Of a stretch of DNA of 64,000 nucleotides, positions 20,620 through 31,742 are shown piece after piece. This stretch comes from Debaryomyces hansenii CBS767 (taxonomy: Eukaryota > Ascomycota > Pichiomycetes > Serinales > Debaryomycetaceae), in assembly GCF_000006445.2 (NCBI RefSeq), contig NC_006045.2, forward strand, positions 1,116,001 through 1,180,000, in the 5' to 3' direction. Position 1 is the stretch's first letter; the number at the start of each line of letters is the position of its first letter. The position numbers and the translations under genes were made by a program. The notes under the pieces were generated by a model. The model saw only the letters and a program-made list of their open reading frames with translations. It made no database searches and was not told the origin of the DNA.

Positions 20620-21738
20620 ATGTTATTTAAGTCTTTCGTTAGCGCTGCTTTAGTTGGTGCCGTTTTAGCCCAACCATTACAACAACATCAACACCATGAA
20701 CACAAGATGGAAAAGAAGGATGTTAAGGTTGTCACCCAAACCAGTGTCGTTAAGGTCACTGTTGGTGCCAACACCTACACTGAACCAGTTGAAGTTAGTA
20801 CTTCCGCTGTTGATGTGACTTCTGCTACTGATGCTGCTCAATACAGACCAAGCAGTTTCAGCAACCCATCTACTTTTGAAACCCAAACCACCACCGGTTC
20901 TGCTTCTGAATCCACCGATGCTTCTTCTACCAGCAGCGGTTCCGATTCTACCTCTTCTGGTGTCGGTAAGGGTGGTGCTAAGGGTATCACTTACTCTCCT
21001 TACTCCGACGATGGTGGCTGTAAGTCATCTTCTCAAATCCAAAAGGAAATCTCCCAACTTTCCGGTTTCGACATCATCAGATTGTACGGTGTTGATTGTG
21101 ACCAAGTTGCTCAAGTCTTATCCTCTAAGACTTCTTCCCAAAAGGTCTTCGCTGGTATTTTCGATGTCAACAACATTGAATCTGGTGTCGAAAGCTTAGC
21201 TTCTGCTGTCAAGTCCAGTGGTTCTTGGGATGACATCCACACTGTTTCCATCGGTAACGAATTAGTTAACAACGGTGAAGCTACTGCTTCCCAAATTGCT
21301 ACCTACGTTAAGTCCGGTAAGGCTGCTTTAAAGAGCGCTGGTTACAGTGGTAAGGTTGTTTCCGTTGACACTTTCATTGCTGTTATTAACAACCCAGACT
21401 TATGTGACCACTCTGATTACATGGCCGTCAATGCTCACGCTTTCTTCGATGGTCATGTCTCTGCTGATCAAGCTGGTACCTGGGTTTTACAACAAATCCA
21501 AAGAGTTGCTACCGCTTGTGGTGGTAAGAAGGATGTCTTCATCACCGAAACCGGCTGGCCATCAAAGGGTGACAGCAATGGTGTTGCTAATCCTTCTGTT
21601 GCTAACCAAAAATCTGCTGTTGACTCCATCAAGGATACTTGTGGTGATGCCGTCACTTTGTTCACTGCTTTCAACGATTTATGGAAGGCTGATGGTGCAT
21701 ACAACGCTGAAAAGTACTGGGGTATTTACTCTTCCTAA
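20620..21738 (+). CDS. MP65: Cell-surface mannoprotein, GH17 beta-glucanase-like (Mp65/Scw10 type)
   Basis: Secreted glycoside hydrolase family 17 protein of the fungal wall, close to Candida albicans Mp65 and S. cerevisiae Scw4/Scw10, which remodel beta-1,3-glucan. It has a signal peptide of about 17 residues ending VLAQP, a His-rich stretch and a KK processing-type site near residue 32. A Ser/Thr-rich segment (about 85-120) suits O-mannosylation. The GH17 barrel starts at KGITYSPYSDDGGCKS. The acid/base Glu is in GNELV (E214) and the nucleophile in ITETGWPSKG (E310). The C-terminus is KYWGIYSS, with no GPI signal. Codon bias is strong (GGT, TCC, AAG), so expression is probably high. 372 aa, near Mp65's length. 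Confidence 0.92.
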   Translation: MLFKSFVSAALVGAVLAQPLQQHQHHEHKMEKKDVKVVTQTSVVKVTVGANTYTEPVEVSTSAVDVTSATDAAQYRPSSFSNPSTFETQTTTGSASESTDASSTSSGSDSTSSGVGKGGAKGITYSPYSDDGGCKSSSQIQKEISQLSGFDIIRLYGVDCDQVAQVLSSKTSSQKVFAGIFDVNNIESGVESLASAVKSSGSWDDIHTVSIGNELVNNGEATASQIATYVKSGKAALKSAGYSGKVVSVDTFIAVINNPDLCDHSDYMAVNAHAFFDGHVSADQAGTWVLQQIQRVATACGGKKDVFITETGWPSKGDSNGVANPSVANQKSAVDSIKDTCGDAVTLFTAFNDLWKADGAYNAEKYWGIYSS

Positions 21739-22041
21739 GTTATTCGGGTAGTCGGTAAAATTTTCTGGTTTATTTCGAGTTATATGTGAGTTCTACTCTA
21801 CTTTTATTTTTATTATTTTATTGTTTCTTGTTTTGATATCCCAAGTAATAAATATTATTTACTATTAAATCTGTAGCAATTATACTGGACTAGTACTCTT
21901 GAATTCTCAATGAGTATGCAAAATTGGCTAGATCCATTAAACAGATCCATTAAACAATATTATACATTATAGTACACTAATATATAAGCTTATTACTATA
22001 CACTATGCTCGTACACAAAAAAATTAAGGTTTAGCCAAAAT
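21739..22041. other. Convergent 3' intergenic region MP65/RAP1
   Basis: Roughly 300 bp of AT-rich DNA between two convergent stops, expected to hold both terminators. A short direct repeat AGATCCATTAAACA occurs at about 21930-21955. No gene seen. Confidence 0.5.
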
Positions 22042-23901
22042 TTACGAAAATTTTTCAAGAAAATGTCTTCTGGCCTCGATGGATTGTGGACTTTGAATTG
22101 CTTGTAATTTCTTCATGTCCTGTTTCGAACCACTGAGTAGATAATTGTCTAACTTACTAGTCCATATACCATCAGTGTCTTCAATTTGTAACCCATCATA
22201 AAGTTTATCTTCCAGTAAATGTGGAATCAAATGTAAAAATTGATCAATAAATACTTGCATGTTCACAATATCCCCAGTCGCAGCCATAATTAAATGAGCA
22301 GTAAAAACATCATTGATACCTATCTCATTGAATGATTTAAGTAACACGGCTGGAGCCGCAAGCTCAATATCATTTAATATTGTTTCCACCCTCGTACTGA
22401 TCTCATTAGGTGAAATTTTAAAAAAGTTCTTATTTAATAGGTGTTCAAGAGTTATACCTTCAGGAAGGTATTTAATATCAAAATCCGACCACATCTGCGA
22501 GGTAGATTGAGAATCAAGAAGAGATCCACCTTTACCTTGCGGTTGAGATTCGGCTTGAGATTGTGATTCAATCACCAGCTCAATATCATTATTTGATTCT
22601 CCTTCTCCTTCTTGGATTTCATGTTCGCCAGCATTCTCAGCAGCATTTGCATAATTCGAGGATCTAATCTGCTTTATTTTTTCATCTATTGCTCCATCAT
22701 CCCCGGCATTTTCGTTGGATGGGAGTGCTCTGTAATTATCATTGTAGCTCGATCCAATCAATTCTTTGAATCCCCTGGTAAGTCCTGCCTTTTTCCCAGT
22801 GAAATTTTTCATTTGTTCGGGTGTTTCACCATTTTGAATTGATCTATTATAGTCATCAATATATTTCTGAGCGCCGTATTGGCGAACAAATTTTCTGTAT
22901 CTATCTCTCCATGAATGGTATGAGTGACTTGGATAATTCTTAGCCATCATTGCGAAGAATGATACTGGCGCTGTGAACTCTTGATATAAATCAAAAGGTT
23001 TTGGCTTACCATCTTCGTCCTTATCAACAGCACCAGACTCTAAATCTTCGTAGTACTTTAGTCTACTATACTCAATTAGCTCAGTACACAAGTTGAAATC
23101 TTCTAATGCCGTAAACCTATTCTTCAAAGTCTTAGGTAAATTCTCAAGACTATCTCTAATATTCTTTCCATCAGCAGACTTAATCAATACACCATCTTCA
23201 TCGGTCTTATACACATAGGCCAACCTAGATTCCAAGTGATTTCTATATCTACTTCTAATTGAATTCCCTGTGTGACCTTTCAAAACGTCATGAAGCGCTA
23301 AACCGTCAAAAAACTTATGACTGTTTCTTAACCTTGGGTTCAATCTAATTTGCTTCAAAATATATTCGTCCTTCAAGTCTGTGAACCGGCGCGATGTTCT
23401 CATTGGCGGTGGTCTAACGTTTCTACTAAGCACATTAGAAAACGCAGCTGCATCATTCTGGTCTGCCCCGTCTCCTTCTGAATTGATCTTGATGACCTTG
23501 TTTTGACCAGAAACACTAGATGGATCATAAACCTCTGGAATCTGGTATTTATAGTTACTCAAATCACAAACCCCATTATTCTTGATCGAGTCGTCAATAA
23601 AACTCAACTTGAAGCACAATTGTCCCCTTATATTGAACGAGCTTAGCAATATAATTCTATTACCAGTAGACTCATTAGGCTCCGTATCCGTAATAATCCC
23701 TCCATGACTAATTATCTTCTGCTTGTACTCATATCTATTTGGGTCGTTGAATGGGACGAAAAATAGCATAGGAATGCCCCCATCATACGTAAAAATCCCA
23801 TGCGACGCGGCCGCTCCACTTTGCACATTTCCTAGCGCTAATTGGTTATTCGAATTAGGGGAAACCATACCAGCTGAATACTCAATGGTATGAAAGCTCA
23901 T
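22042..23901 (-). CDS. RAP1: Telomere-binding protein Rap1 (BRCT, double Myb, C-terminal RCT-like)
   Basis: Telomere and promoter DNA-binding protein. Domains in order: BRCT at about 42-125 (GGIPMLFFVPFNDPNRYEYK onward); first Myb-type helix bundle at 171-228 (RRFTDLKDEYILKQIR, SIRSRYRNHLESRL); second, longer Myb-like domain at 262-350 with SYHSWRDRYRKFV. An acidic, Gln-rich linker follows. The C-terminal helical domain of about 130 residues ends with a GIWTSKLDNYLL string and an ERRHFLEKF-like finish (EARRHFLEKFS), the hallmark of the Rap1 C-terminal protein-interaction domain. The frame runs to a TTG at 23907, but the first ATG is 23901, giving 619 aa. Convergent with MP65. Confidence 0.9.
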   Translation of the reverse strand: MSFHTIEYSAGMVSPNSNNQLALGNVQSGAAASHGIFTYDGGIPMLFFVPFNDPNRYEYKQKIISHGGIITDTEPNESTGNRIILLSSFNIRGQLCFKLSFIDDSIKNNGVCDLSNYKYQIPEVYDPSSVSGQNKVIKINSEGDGADQNDAAAFSNVLSRNVRPPPMRTSRRFTDLKDEYILKQIRLNPRLRNSHKFFDGLALHDVLKGHTGNSIRSRYRNHLESRLAYVYKTDEDGVLIKSADGKNIRDSLENLPKTLKNRFTALEDFNLCTELIEYSRLKYYEDLESGAVDKDEDGKPKPFDLYQEFTAPVSFFAMMAKNYPSHSYHSWRDRYRKFVRQYGAQKYIDDYNRSIQNGETPEQMKNFTGKKAGLTRGFKELIGSSYNDNYRALPSNENAGDDGAIDEKIKQIRSSNYANAAENAGEHEIQEGEGESNNDIELVIESQSQAESQPQGKGGSLLDSQSTSQMWSDFDIKYLPEGITLEHLLNKNFFKISPNEISTRVETILNDIELAAPAVLLKSFNEIGINDVFTAHLIMAATGDIVNMQVFIDQFLHLIPHLLEDKLYDGLQIEDTDGIWTSKLDNYLLSGSKQDMKKLQAIQSPQSIEARRHFLEKFS

Positions 23902-24388
23902 AATCAACAGATATTTATTTATTTCATATAATTATATGGGATAATTAAAGAAAAATATCATAAAAACAAAAGGAGGTGTTTTGATGTTTTAACACAATTG
24001 GCGTGCGCAAATTAATTTGTTGATCAATTGGGAAAACACAAGTACACCCAGCTGCAAAATGCTGGAACAATAGGCAGTGAGCCAGCCTTCCTGAGAGAAA
24101 TTATGGTAAATAGTCGAAATTCAGATATTAATTATAAAGGTGTAGGTTTATATCTATCTATGTTGATAAAGTAAGAGATTTAAGTGATAGTAAATGGAAT
24201 TATTAAAAATCGGGATAAATCTGAATAACCAGCAAATACTACAAATGAATCATGATAAAATAACGAATTATGATAAATACGAATATAAATATAAATATAA
24301 ATATAAATATTAAATAGCTATAGTATTGATACGTAGATACGTAGCATATGCAATGAATCGGAAAGAAATATGCCGTAGTATAAGGGAG
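23902..24388. other. RAP1 upstream region
   Basis: Roughly 490 bp between RAP1 and the 3' end of PPN2, both minus strand. AT-rich, with a short ATATAA tandem array at 24282-24310. No ORF or RNA gene seen. Confidence 0.5.
24282..24310. repeat. Hexanucleotide microsatellite (ATATAA)n
   Basis: Nearly five head-to-tail copies of a 6-bp AT unit, intergenic between RAP1 and PPN2. Confidence 0.75.
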
Positions 24389-25624
24389 CTAGCACGAGAC
24401 GCTTACTATCTTTTCTTTATGCAAAATATTTGTTTTACCCTTGGAAGTTGGAACGTTTTCGTTCCAAAGGACCATTGCCGTTAAATGGCCACCTTTGTAA
24501 CATCCTGTGTCGAGTCCTTTAGCGTATTTCTTTAATTTGAGGCCTCTTCTGGCATCATGTCCATAATAAACGACATGGGTATCTTTATTGGAGAATTCCT
24601 TTTGTTTCTTGTTCCATATTTTAGACCACGAAACGGCATTTTCTTCAAAAGGGTCGTCGGTGGACTCGTTAAAGTCGGGGCCGATATAAGATCTCATTTC
24701 CAAACACTTCTCTGAATCCTGTTCTTCGAAAGGCAAATCCCAACGGAGACCACCATGTACAGCAACTCCATTAGAATATTTCAGACCCCCATCTTCATTT
24801 CGCTTATGCAATGGAACTTTGCCTAGTTTTTTGATTACCAGGCAACTATTAATGTAATCAACGTGGTGCGGCTGCAATTTCTTCGCCAATAAATACTCTG
24901 GATCTTCATTAAACAGGCTTTCGATACCGATATCAGGTTTTTCATTGGCAAATCTAGGTGCATCTAGTTGGTGAAATTGAGCATAATTTTGTAGCACGTA
25001 CCATTCATGGTTTCCAAATATGCAATCAATCTTATTATTGATTGCAAATTCTAAAACCTTAATAGAATCGGGGCCTTTCGCAATGAAATCTCCCAACATG
25101 AGTACATGGTCAGTGCGACGATTGAAGTTAAGTTTTCGAAGTAATTTACGAAGCTTTGTATAATGCCCGTGTACATCACCGATAAGTATAAGTCTCTCGA
25201 CAGTTCTCTTCTGGTTGAGTTCCACATCATCTTCCATTTCGCTGTCACTTTCTCCGATTTCAATTTCGTCGTCGCTTTCACTGTCATTATCCAATTTCTC
25301 ATCGTCATGGCCTATATCATGGGCATCACTTGACTCGTCCCATAATCCCAATTGCTTGATCCTACCCTCATTTAATGGTATCAACGCAACTTTCAAGTCT
25401 GTAACCTTGGTTATACCTTCCAAATCTCTAGCCTCAGGAATAAAATAGTCTGGTAAAAATATGGCGAAAAACCAAATGCATCCAAGACAGATACATATAA
25501 ATAACCCAAATAGCGTTACTTTTGCGGATTTACTAATTACATACTCTTCTTCATAGAAGTAATCATCATCCCCTTCTCCATAAACCTGACACAGGTCTTC
25601 ATTCAATGGTTTCTTAACACTCAT
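24389..25624 (-). CDS. PPN2: Calcineurin-like metallophosphatase, vacuolar endopolyphosphatase Ppn2 type
   Basis: PPP-superfamily metallophosphatase matching S. cerevisiae Ppn2, a zinc-dependent endopolyphosphatase of the vacuole. One membrane span near the N-terminus (about 37-62, LFGLFICICLGCIWFFAIF) makes it a type II membrane protein with a lumenal catalytic domain. An acidic Asp/Glu/Ser stretch (about 105-135) precedes the phosphatase. Metal-binding motifs are GDVHGHY, GDFIAKGPDS and GNHEWY, then the later His motifs VAVHGGLRWD and YYGHDARRG. The frame is open to a GTG at 25657; the first in-frame ATG is 25624, giving 411 aa. A 10-codon uORF ends on this ATG. Confidence 0.85.
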   Translation of the reverse strand: MSVKKPLNEDLCQVYGEGDDDYFYEEEYVISKSAKVTLFGLFICICLGCIWFFAIFLPDYFIPEARDLEGITKVTDLKVALIPLNEGRIKQLGLWDESSDAHDIGHDDEKLDNDSESDDEIEIGESDSEMEDDVELNQKRTVERLILIGDVHGHYTKLRKLLRKLNFNRRTDHVLMLGDFIAKGPDSIKVLEFAINNKIDCIFGNHEWYVLQNYAQFHQLDAPRFANEKPDIGIESLFNEDPEYLLAKKLQPHHVDYINSCLVIKKLGKVPLHKRNEDGGLKYSNGVAVHGGLRWDLPFEEQDSEKCLEMRSYIGPDFNESTDDPFEENAVSWSKIWNKKQKEFSNKDTHVVYYGHDARRGLKLKKYAKGLDTGCYKGGHLTAMVLWNENVPTSKGKTNILHKEKIVSVSC

Positions 25625-25653
25625 GATAACACGTATGAGTCTGCAAGAACCAT
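25621..25653 (-). promoter_or_regulatory. Upstream ORF whose stop overlaps the PPN2 start (ATGA)
   Basis: On the minus strand an ATG at 25653 opens 10 codons and ends in TGA at 25623-25621. The PPN2 ATG occupies 25624-25622, so start and stop share ATGA. If transcription begins upstream, this could limit or couple PPN2 translation. The transcript start is not visible from sequence. Confidence 0.4.
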
Positions 25654-25908
25654 CCACAAATACTAGTATAATATTTGTGCGTGTAAAAGAGGAATTAAGC
25701 GAAATATATATACACTAATAGTTATCGCAAATGGCATATTGAGCGATGAGATGATGCTGCACGTGTACTTCATGAAATTGACATAAATAAGTCCAATCCT
25801 ATATAAATCAAATAAAACAATGGAACATCAATAGTAGATTATAGTTTTTAGGTTGAACGGACGTTATAGACCAAAGAAAATAATAATAAAAATACGCATT
25901 TGTTAGGT

Positions 25909-28182
25909 TTAACCACCACCTACACCTTCAGGTCTTTCAGTTTCTTTCTGTATCACAGGCTTCTTCGATAATAATTCTCTCAATGCAGGGCTAATTTTGA
26001 TTAATGAATTATTAGCATCATCATATACTCCAGGGTTATTCAACTTTTTCAAGGAATTTTCCCTGTCGATTATATCGATCATTCTTCTGAACCTCAAGAA
26101 TAGCAATTCTGCACGTATTAACAAATGATTCAAGTTCATATTCATAGAAAGGTCGTTCATGTACTTGAGGACCTCGTCGAATCTGCTTAAATTTTGTCTT
26201 ATAATACGTTCATTATCGCTTAATACTGCCAAAGCGAAGAATAAGTGGAATTGACCGGAGTAATAATCAGTCCATAAGATTTCCCATAGGGAGAGCACAC
26301 TGGACCACTCGAATTCGCGTTTGAACCAGACTAATAGCATGCGGAAGAAGAAATATAGATCTGTAGATTCACACTTCTCCAAGTGCTTAAACAAATCTGG
26401 TAACATGAATTGAACTAATTCATTCAAAGTTAGCATTTGATTTTTCATTCCAGATTGATCACGAAGGAAGTTTCTTTCCATACGATCCATAAAGTTCACA
26501 AATGCCCAGAACGTTAAGGATTCGTCTTGAAATGTGACATATAGTGGAGACAATAAATCTGTCATTCCCTGAACATATCCCAAATTAACATTATGTTCAT
26601 TGTAAGTCAATAAGATTTCCCTCATTTTAAACAAGTGAGGATTTGTGATATTCGAAACGTCGAATTCGTCATCATCAGCTTCATCTGGAGTTTCTGGAGA
26701 TGATTCCCTGGTCGTTGGTAATCTATCACTTCCCACACCGGAAATAGAAATCTTCTTTTTGTTTTGGAAAATTGATAAGTTACGGTCAGTACGATTAATG
26801 TCTTTTTCAATCCTGTGTTTCTGATCTTTCCAAAAATCTACGCTTCTTTTATCATCATCGTTAACCCATTTTAACTTTATTTCTTCATAAGCTGTTTGAA
26901 AACTATTGCGTAGGGTTTTTCTTTCCTCAGCTGAAGAATCCCATGGGTAAACGTTGAGTAAAAATAACCACGCCTCCCCTCTTATGCAATCTTCTAACCC
27001 CCCATGAAAGATCCTATCTTTAATTTCATCTATGGAAATAATCAATCTGCCTGAAAAATCAAACAAACCTTCCCATTCAACTTTGCTAATAGGCTTTCTT
27101 CTAGATGTCTTACTCACTTCTTCGTCGGTCAAGATTTCTGTGTTTGATCCCACACCCAACTCTTTATTAATTTTGTTATATATTTCGTCATCTAACTGAT
27201 ATTTCCTGTGTGCCTCTTCTGCTTCTTCTTTAACTTGAGCAGCCCATTTTGCTAAATAAACTCTAGCGCTATCAAATTCGTTTCCAATTTTTTGCACTTC
27301 AGGCTTATTTATAATCTGCTTAATTGGCATGGGGGCATTTTCATCAACAAGATCAAGGACTTGATTTCGAGTTTTTGCTGAGAAAGTAGCAACGGTTTCC
27401 AAGACCTTCCATTTAGCATTTGCAAAAAACTTGTTGACATCAGGTAATTTAAATGGCTCTTGGTTAGTTTCCGTCTTAGCTGTTTTGGGTTCCTTAAATG
27501 GAGCAAAATTCCTTAAATCATTAGATTCAGGATTAATTAAGTACACAGACGGTTCTACACTTGACTTTTGAACGTCTGCAAACTTTCCTAATGCATTCAT
27601 AAAATCCAGTCCTCCCCAATACATTTCACCATTATCACCGAACGGATCAAATCTTTGATTTCTAACCTTTTGGTTCTTCAAAGTCGACGGAGATTCATCA
27701 TCATGAAAAAACACAATGGGTAACTTTTCTCCGTCCTGGGTGTTAATTATTATTGATCCGAACCACCATCCTACTGACGGTTTCCGAACTTGAATTGAAT
27801 AGACAAATGATATCGGAATACTGAAACAAAACCCAAAAGCACTTGATGTTGGTGGTTTCGAAACAATATTCAAATTTCGTTTACCGGATGATCTACTATT
27901 TGTACCACCAAGTTTCAATGCCTCCAAATCATCTTGCAAATCAGCAATATCAACATTTTCATATGCTTTCAATTCTTCGCTTGATAATTGCTTCTCAGAC
28001 ATAAATGAGATTATAATATCTCTATTAGCTGCATTAGCACCTCTACTTAATGACAAGTACCCAGGTATATTATCCTTCTTAGAGGTTGTGGGGTGAAGGT
28101 ACGTTTTAGATTTAGTATAAAGCAATTCAACTTCATTGCTTGATATACTTTTTTTCCTTTTCGCTTGCTTATCAACTGGCAT
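25909..28182 (-). CDS. GYP7: Rab GTPase-activating protein Gyp7 (TBC domain)
   Basis: TBC-domain GAP for Ypt/Rab proteins. Yeast Gyp7 acts on Ypt7 in vacuole fusion. The N-terminal 200 residues form a family-specific region with GFCFSIPISFVYSIQVRKPS. The TBC domain starts near GGLEDCIRGEAWLFLLNVYPW, then IEKDINRTDR (the catalytic-Arg IxxDxxR motif) and GYVQGMTDLLSPLYV (the catalytic-Gln YxQG motif), with a variable insertion of about 45 residues between them. The open frame begins at a TTG; the first ATG is 28182, giving 757 aa (yeast 746). It lies in tandem after MTR4, about 190 bp away. Confidence 0.9.
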   Translation of the reverse strand: MPVDKQAKRKKSISSNEVELLYTKSKTYLHPTTSKKDNIPGYLSLSRGANAANRDIIISFMSEKQLSSEELKAYENVDIADLQDDLEALKLGGTNSRSSGKRNLNIVSKPPTSSAFGFCFSIPISFVYSIQVRKPSVGWWFGSIIINTQDGEKLPIVFFHDDESPSTLKNQKVRNQRFDPFGDNGEMYWGGLDFMNALGKFADVQKSSVEPSVYLINPESNDLRNFAPFKEPKTAKTETNQEPFKLPDVNKFFANAKWKVLETVATFSAKTRNQVLDLVDENAPMPIKQIINKPEVQKIGNEFDSARVYLAKWAAQVKEEAEEAHRKYQLDDEIYNKINKELGVGSNTEILTDEEVSKTSRRKPISKVEWEGLFDFSGRLIISIDEIKDRIFHGGLEDCIRGEAWLFLLNVYPWDSSAEERKTLRNSFQTAYEEIKLKWVNDDDKRSVDFWKDQKHRIEKDINRTDRNLSIFQNKKKISISGVGSDRLPTTRESSPETPDEADDDEFDVSNITNPHLFKMREILLTYNEHNVNLGYVQGMTDLLSPLYVTFQDESLTFWAFVNFMDRMERNFLRDQSGMKNQMLTLNELVQFMLPDLFKHLEKCESTDLYFFFRMLLVWFKREFEWSSVLSLWEILWTDYYSGQFHLFFALAVLSDNERIIRQNLSRFDEVLKYMNDLSMNMNLNHLLIRAELLFLRFRRMIDIIDRENSLKKLNNPGVYDDANNSLIKISPALRELLSKKPVIQKETERPEGVGGG

Positions 28183-28372
28183 GTTACTCAATCTAACAAT
28201 TAATACAATATAAATCAATAAGCTGGAAGTTAATTAGTTGCTTTTAGAGGAGGCAAAATGATAAGAGATAGAAAAAATTAACCTACATAGAACTTTTCCG
28301 CAGTGCTCTACCAAATGACTTAAATTTTTCATCAATATTACTATAATACATAAAATATACATCAGTGAATAA

Positions 28373-31300
28373 CTAAAGATATAATGAACCAGCTGAAACA
28401 ATATCTCTGTGAACTAATCCCATTGATTTTTCCATCTTTTCTTCTAATTCGGCGTTACCAATGGTTTTAGCTGCAGTTACCATTTGTCTCAACATTTCTT
28501 CCAATCTCTTAAACATTCTAATTAAAGAACCTTCATAGACATCAGTCATCTTACAAATTTGTGTAAAAGATGCACCCTTACACCAAGCATATGTAACTTC
28601 CATTAATTCTGGTCTGAATGATTCAACGTATTCCTTTTCAACGAGTTCTATCTTACATTCTTTGAAGACTTTGGCTATTTTACTAGCCATATCTTGCATT
28701 GACTTCAATGGCTCAGCCAATTCAGGCTTCAATCTAGGAACTTCCTTAGCCTTTTCTTGGAAGACAAAGCATGATAATAACGATGCACATTGTTCGCAAG
28801 TTAAGTCATTAAATGTACCATTGAATATCAATTCGGTCAATAATAATTCATCCCCAGTACTGATTTCACAAGCAACTCTACCTTTTAATTCAATGATATC
28901 ATTTTGTGTAGTGAATCCCAATCTTCTAAGGACTCTCTTTCTATGCCTCAAATCGTCCAATTGAATAACTGCTTGAGCCTCCAATATTTTATCTTTAAGA
29001 GACTTGATTTTATTTTCAATCTCCACCTTTTCACTATATTTCTCATATAAATCTTTCAATCTCACAGACTCATGAAGAGGGTTACTTAACATCTTCGATT
29101 CCAAGACATCGATCTTTCTTAACAATAATTTAAAGTCATTATCATCGATTTTCATACTTTCAATTGGATCCATTAATGGAATACCATCTGGAAGTCTCTT
29201 TGGTAAATCCTTCATAGTCTTCAATAAATTCTTTTTAGCGCTTGAACTTTTGAATTCGTCCGGAACTCTTAATCTAACACTACTAATCTTTTCAATTGAA
29301 TCCAAAGTTATTGGAATGTATTCTGCTCTAGATTTTTCACCAGCGTTAGCTGGTCTAATACCGATTGGAAGATCTGGATTAAATGACTTAATTAAATTGA
29401 CTGGAGAATCAACAAACATCGTGTAAACAAAAACGTTCACAATATATGCTTCGTGATCGCTGTACGTTTGGGATGGGTTTCTCTTGTTAGTTCTTTTTGT
29501 GAAAGATGTGACCATACCCCAACCATAATCCATGTCGCCAACCTTAACCTTTATAACTCTTCCTGCTTGTAAGAAAGGTAAAATGTGACCCGGGTGAGTA
29601 ACGACTTGGCGAACATCATCCTGATATATATCAAACTGCTTTTTCAAATCATAATATTCCCTGACTGTTGCCTCATCATCAATTTGAATACTGTTCGATT
29701 TCAAAGTTAATTCCTGTAAGTTCTTCTCTAATACAGGAACAGATGCTGCGTTTTGAAATTGATAAAATGAGCTTTCCAACATGAATTCTGGAGAAATACC
29801 TTCAACCCTCATCAAATTCAAAATCATATTATATCCTAAATGGAAGGCTGAATCCAATCTATCTGCTTGACCTTTTACCATTCCTTTTGCAACTTGTGGC
29901 TCCATTTTTTCATCAATCATCATAATAACAATACCACGATCATCTAGACCACGACGACCTGCTCTACCGGACATCTGAATGTATTCACCTCCAGAAACCC
30001 AACGGAAACCTTTACCATCCCACTTACGGACAGATGTGAAAACAACTGTTTTAGCAGGCATATTAAGACCAATGGAGAAAGTTTCGGTAGCAAATAAAAC
30101 CTTTAAAAGCCCTTCCTGGAACAAAATTTCAATAATTTCTTTTAAGATTGGTAATAACCCAGAATGATGAATACCAATACCACGTCTTAATAAAGGCAAA
30201 ATATTCTTGATTTGGGGAAGCTCTTTATCAGCATCAGGTAACAATTCAATTGCATTATTGAAGATTTTTGTTAACGCTTCTCTTTCGTCATCTGTATTGA
30301 AATCTAATTTTGACATTTTCAAAGCCAAAGATTCACAATCTCTCTTAGAGAAAGAGAAAACAATAACTGGGTTATATCTTTTCATATAGATCATTTTAAC
30401 AATCTTGTAAATATCTGACTTACCATCCTTGTTACCCCCTTTATATGTTTGTCCCTTTTTACCTTTAGATTTATCAGCCGATGATGGATCATCGCCAACA
30501 TTGTCACTAATGGACGCCATAGCTTTTTGGAAATTTTCTTCTCTGAAAGTTCCTTTTTCATCAACAACCAAATGGATACCATCTCCTGCCGCAGGGAACA
30601 AATAATGTTGCAATGGGGTTGGACGGAAATCTGTATAAACAACATGACATGGTTGTGCATGAATTTTGACAATCCATTCTGCAAATTCCATGGCATTTGG
30701 GATAGTGGCCGAAAGAAAAACATAATGAACCTTATCTGGCAATAAGATAATTGTTTCTTCCCAAACAACACCACGAGCCTTATCTCTCATATAATGAACT
30801 TCATCAAAGATCACCCACGCAACTTCTCTCATAACTTCGGAACCTCTATACAACATACTACGTAAAATTTCAGTAGTCATAACTAAACAACCAGCATCAG
30901 GATTAATAGTAACATCACCAGTCATTAAACCTACGTCACCAAATTCTGCCAATAGTTCTCTGTACTTCTGGTTACTTAATGCCTTAATTGGAGAGGTATA
31001 AATGACTCTTTGTTTTTCTCTTAATGATTGGGCGATAGCGTATTCTGCAACTACTGTTTTACCGGCAGAGGTATGCGCTGAGACCAATACTGATTCGCTT
31101 CTATCAATACACGAAATGGCTGTATCTTGGAAAGGATCCAAAACGAACGGATAAGTTCTTGCTTCGTTTTGTCTTTTATGCTCACCAATGGGAACATATG
31201 GATATTCAGGTGGAATAGCAACTTGATGTCTAACTTGATGTCTCAACTGTAATTGTCCTGGCTTTGCATCTGATGTTTTTCCCATTAATCCATCTGATAC

Positions 31301-31561
31301 AGCAACTTCTCTTGAAGCCTCAATTTCGACAGCATCGAAAACAACAGGAGTGATATCTTGCTTAGCTTTAGTTTTTTCATCCTTTTTCGTGTCAGTTTTC
31401 TTTTCTTTCTTAGCCTGTTTTTCTTCGCCATTCTCTTTAGGCTCTTCGGAAGCTTGACGCTTTTTCGAAGTTTCCTTCTTTGAGTTTGGTTCCGTCTGTA
31501 TCACAGGTGGAGCATTGGCTGGTGCTTCGTCAAAGACGTCAAACAAATCTTCACCATCCAT
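28373..31561 (-). CDS. MTR4: Exosome/TRAMP RNA helicase Mtr4
   Basis: Nuclear DExH-box 3'-5' RNA helicase that feeds substrates to the exosome, alone or in TRAMP, for rRNA processing and RNA quality control. A Lys-rich N-terminal tail starts with [11 protein letters not shown], then motif I AHTSAGKT (about 162-169), DEVH box FDEVHYMRD (about 252), [14 protein letters not shown], motifs V-VI with [12 protein letters not shown], the arch/KOW insertion, and the C-terminal DSHCT domain ending AGSLYL. The 1062 aa match yeast Mtr4 (1073). I found no in-frame CTG codon by eye, as expected for a conserved gene in a CUG-Ser yeast. A 17-base poly(A) tract sits in its promoter. Confidence 0.97.
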   Translation of the reverse strand: MDGEDLFDVFDEAPANAPPVIQTEPNSKKETSKKRQASEEPKENGEEKQAKKEKKTDTKKDEKTKAKQDITPVVFDAVEIEASREVAVSDGLMGKTSDAKPGQLQLRHQVRHQVAIPPEYPYVPIGEHKRQNEARTYPFVLDPFQDTAISCIDRSESVLVSAHTSAGKTVVAEYAIAQSLREKQRVIYTSPIKALSNQKYRELLAEFGDVGLMTGDVTINPDAGCLVMTTEILRSMLYRGSEVMREVAWVIFDEVHYMRDKARGVVWEETIILLPDKVHYVFLSATIPNAMEFAEWIVKIHAQPCHVVYTDFRPTPLQHYLFPAAGDGIHLVVDEKGTFREENFQKAMASISDNVGDDPSSADKSKGKKGQTYKGGNKDGKSDIYKIVKMIYMKRYNPVIVFSFSKRDCESLALKMSKLDFNTDDEREALTKIFNNAIELLPDADKELPQIKNILPLLRRGIGIHHSGLLPILKEIIEILFQEGLLKVLFATETFSIGLNMPAKTVVFTSVRKWDGKGFRWVSGGEYIQMSGRAGRRGLDDRGIVIMMIDEKMEPQVAKGMVKGQADRLDSAFHLGYNMILNLMRVEGISPEFMLESSFYQFQNAASVPVLEKNLQELTLKSNSIQIDDEATVREYYDLKKQFDIYQDDVRQVVTHPGHILPFLQAGRVIKVKVGDMDYGWGMVTSFTKRTNKRNPSQTYSDHEAYIVNVFVYTMFVDSPVNLIKSFNPDLPIGIRPANAGEKSRAEYIPITLDSIEKISSVRLRVPDEFKSSSAKKNLLKTMKDLPKRLPDGIPLMDPIESMKIDDNDFKLLLRKIDVLESKMLSNPLHESVRLKDLYEKYSEKVEIENKIKSLKDKILEAQAVIQLDDLRHRKRVLRRLGFTTQNDIIELKGRVACEISTGDELLLTELIFNGTFNDLTCEQCASLLSCFVFQEKAKEVPRLKPELAEPLKSMQDMASKIAKVFKECKIELVEKEYVESFRPELMEVTYAWCKGASFTQICKMTDVYEGSLIRMFKRLEEMLRQMVTAAKTIGNAELEEKMEKSMGLVHRDIVSAGSLYL

Positions 31562-31642
31562 ACTGATAATATGTGTGAATAGTACTAAGAAAATAGTTAT
31601 AATTCATATATTTTTCAAATAATATTTATGTCTGCGATTCTC

Positions 31643-31659
31643 AAAAAAAAAAAAAAAAA
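31643..31659. promoter_or_regulatory. Poly(dA:dT) tract in the MTR4 promoter
   Basis: Seventeen consecutive A residues about 80 bp upstream of the MTR4 ATG. Such tracts exclude nucleosomes and are common in yeast housekeeping promoters. Confidence 0.6.
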
Positions 31660-31742
31660 TTGAACTCATCGAATACAAGTTTAGTAACTTAGTTTTATGC
31701 AATTTATGTCTATAAAGTTTTAAAAAATCTAGATATCTATAG

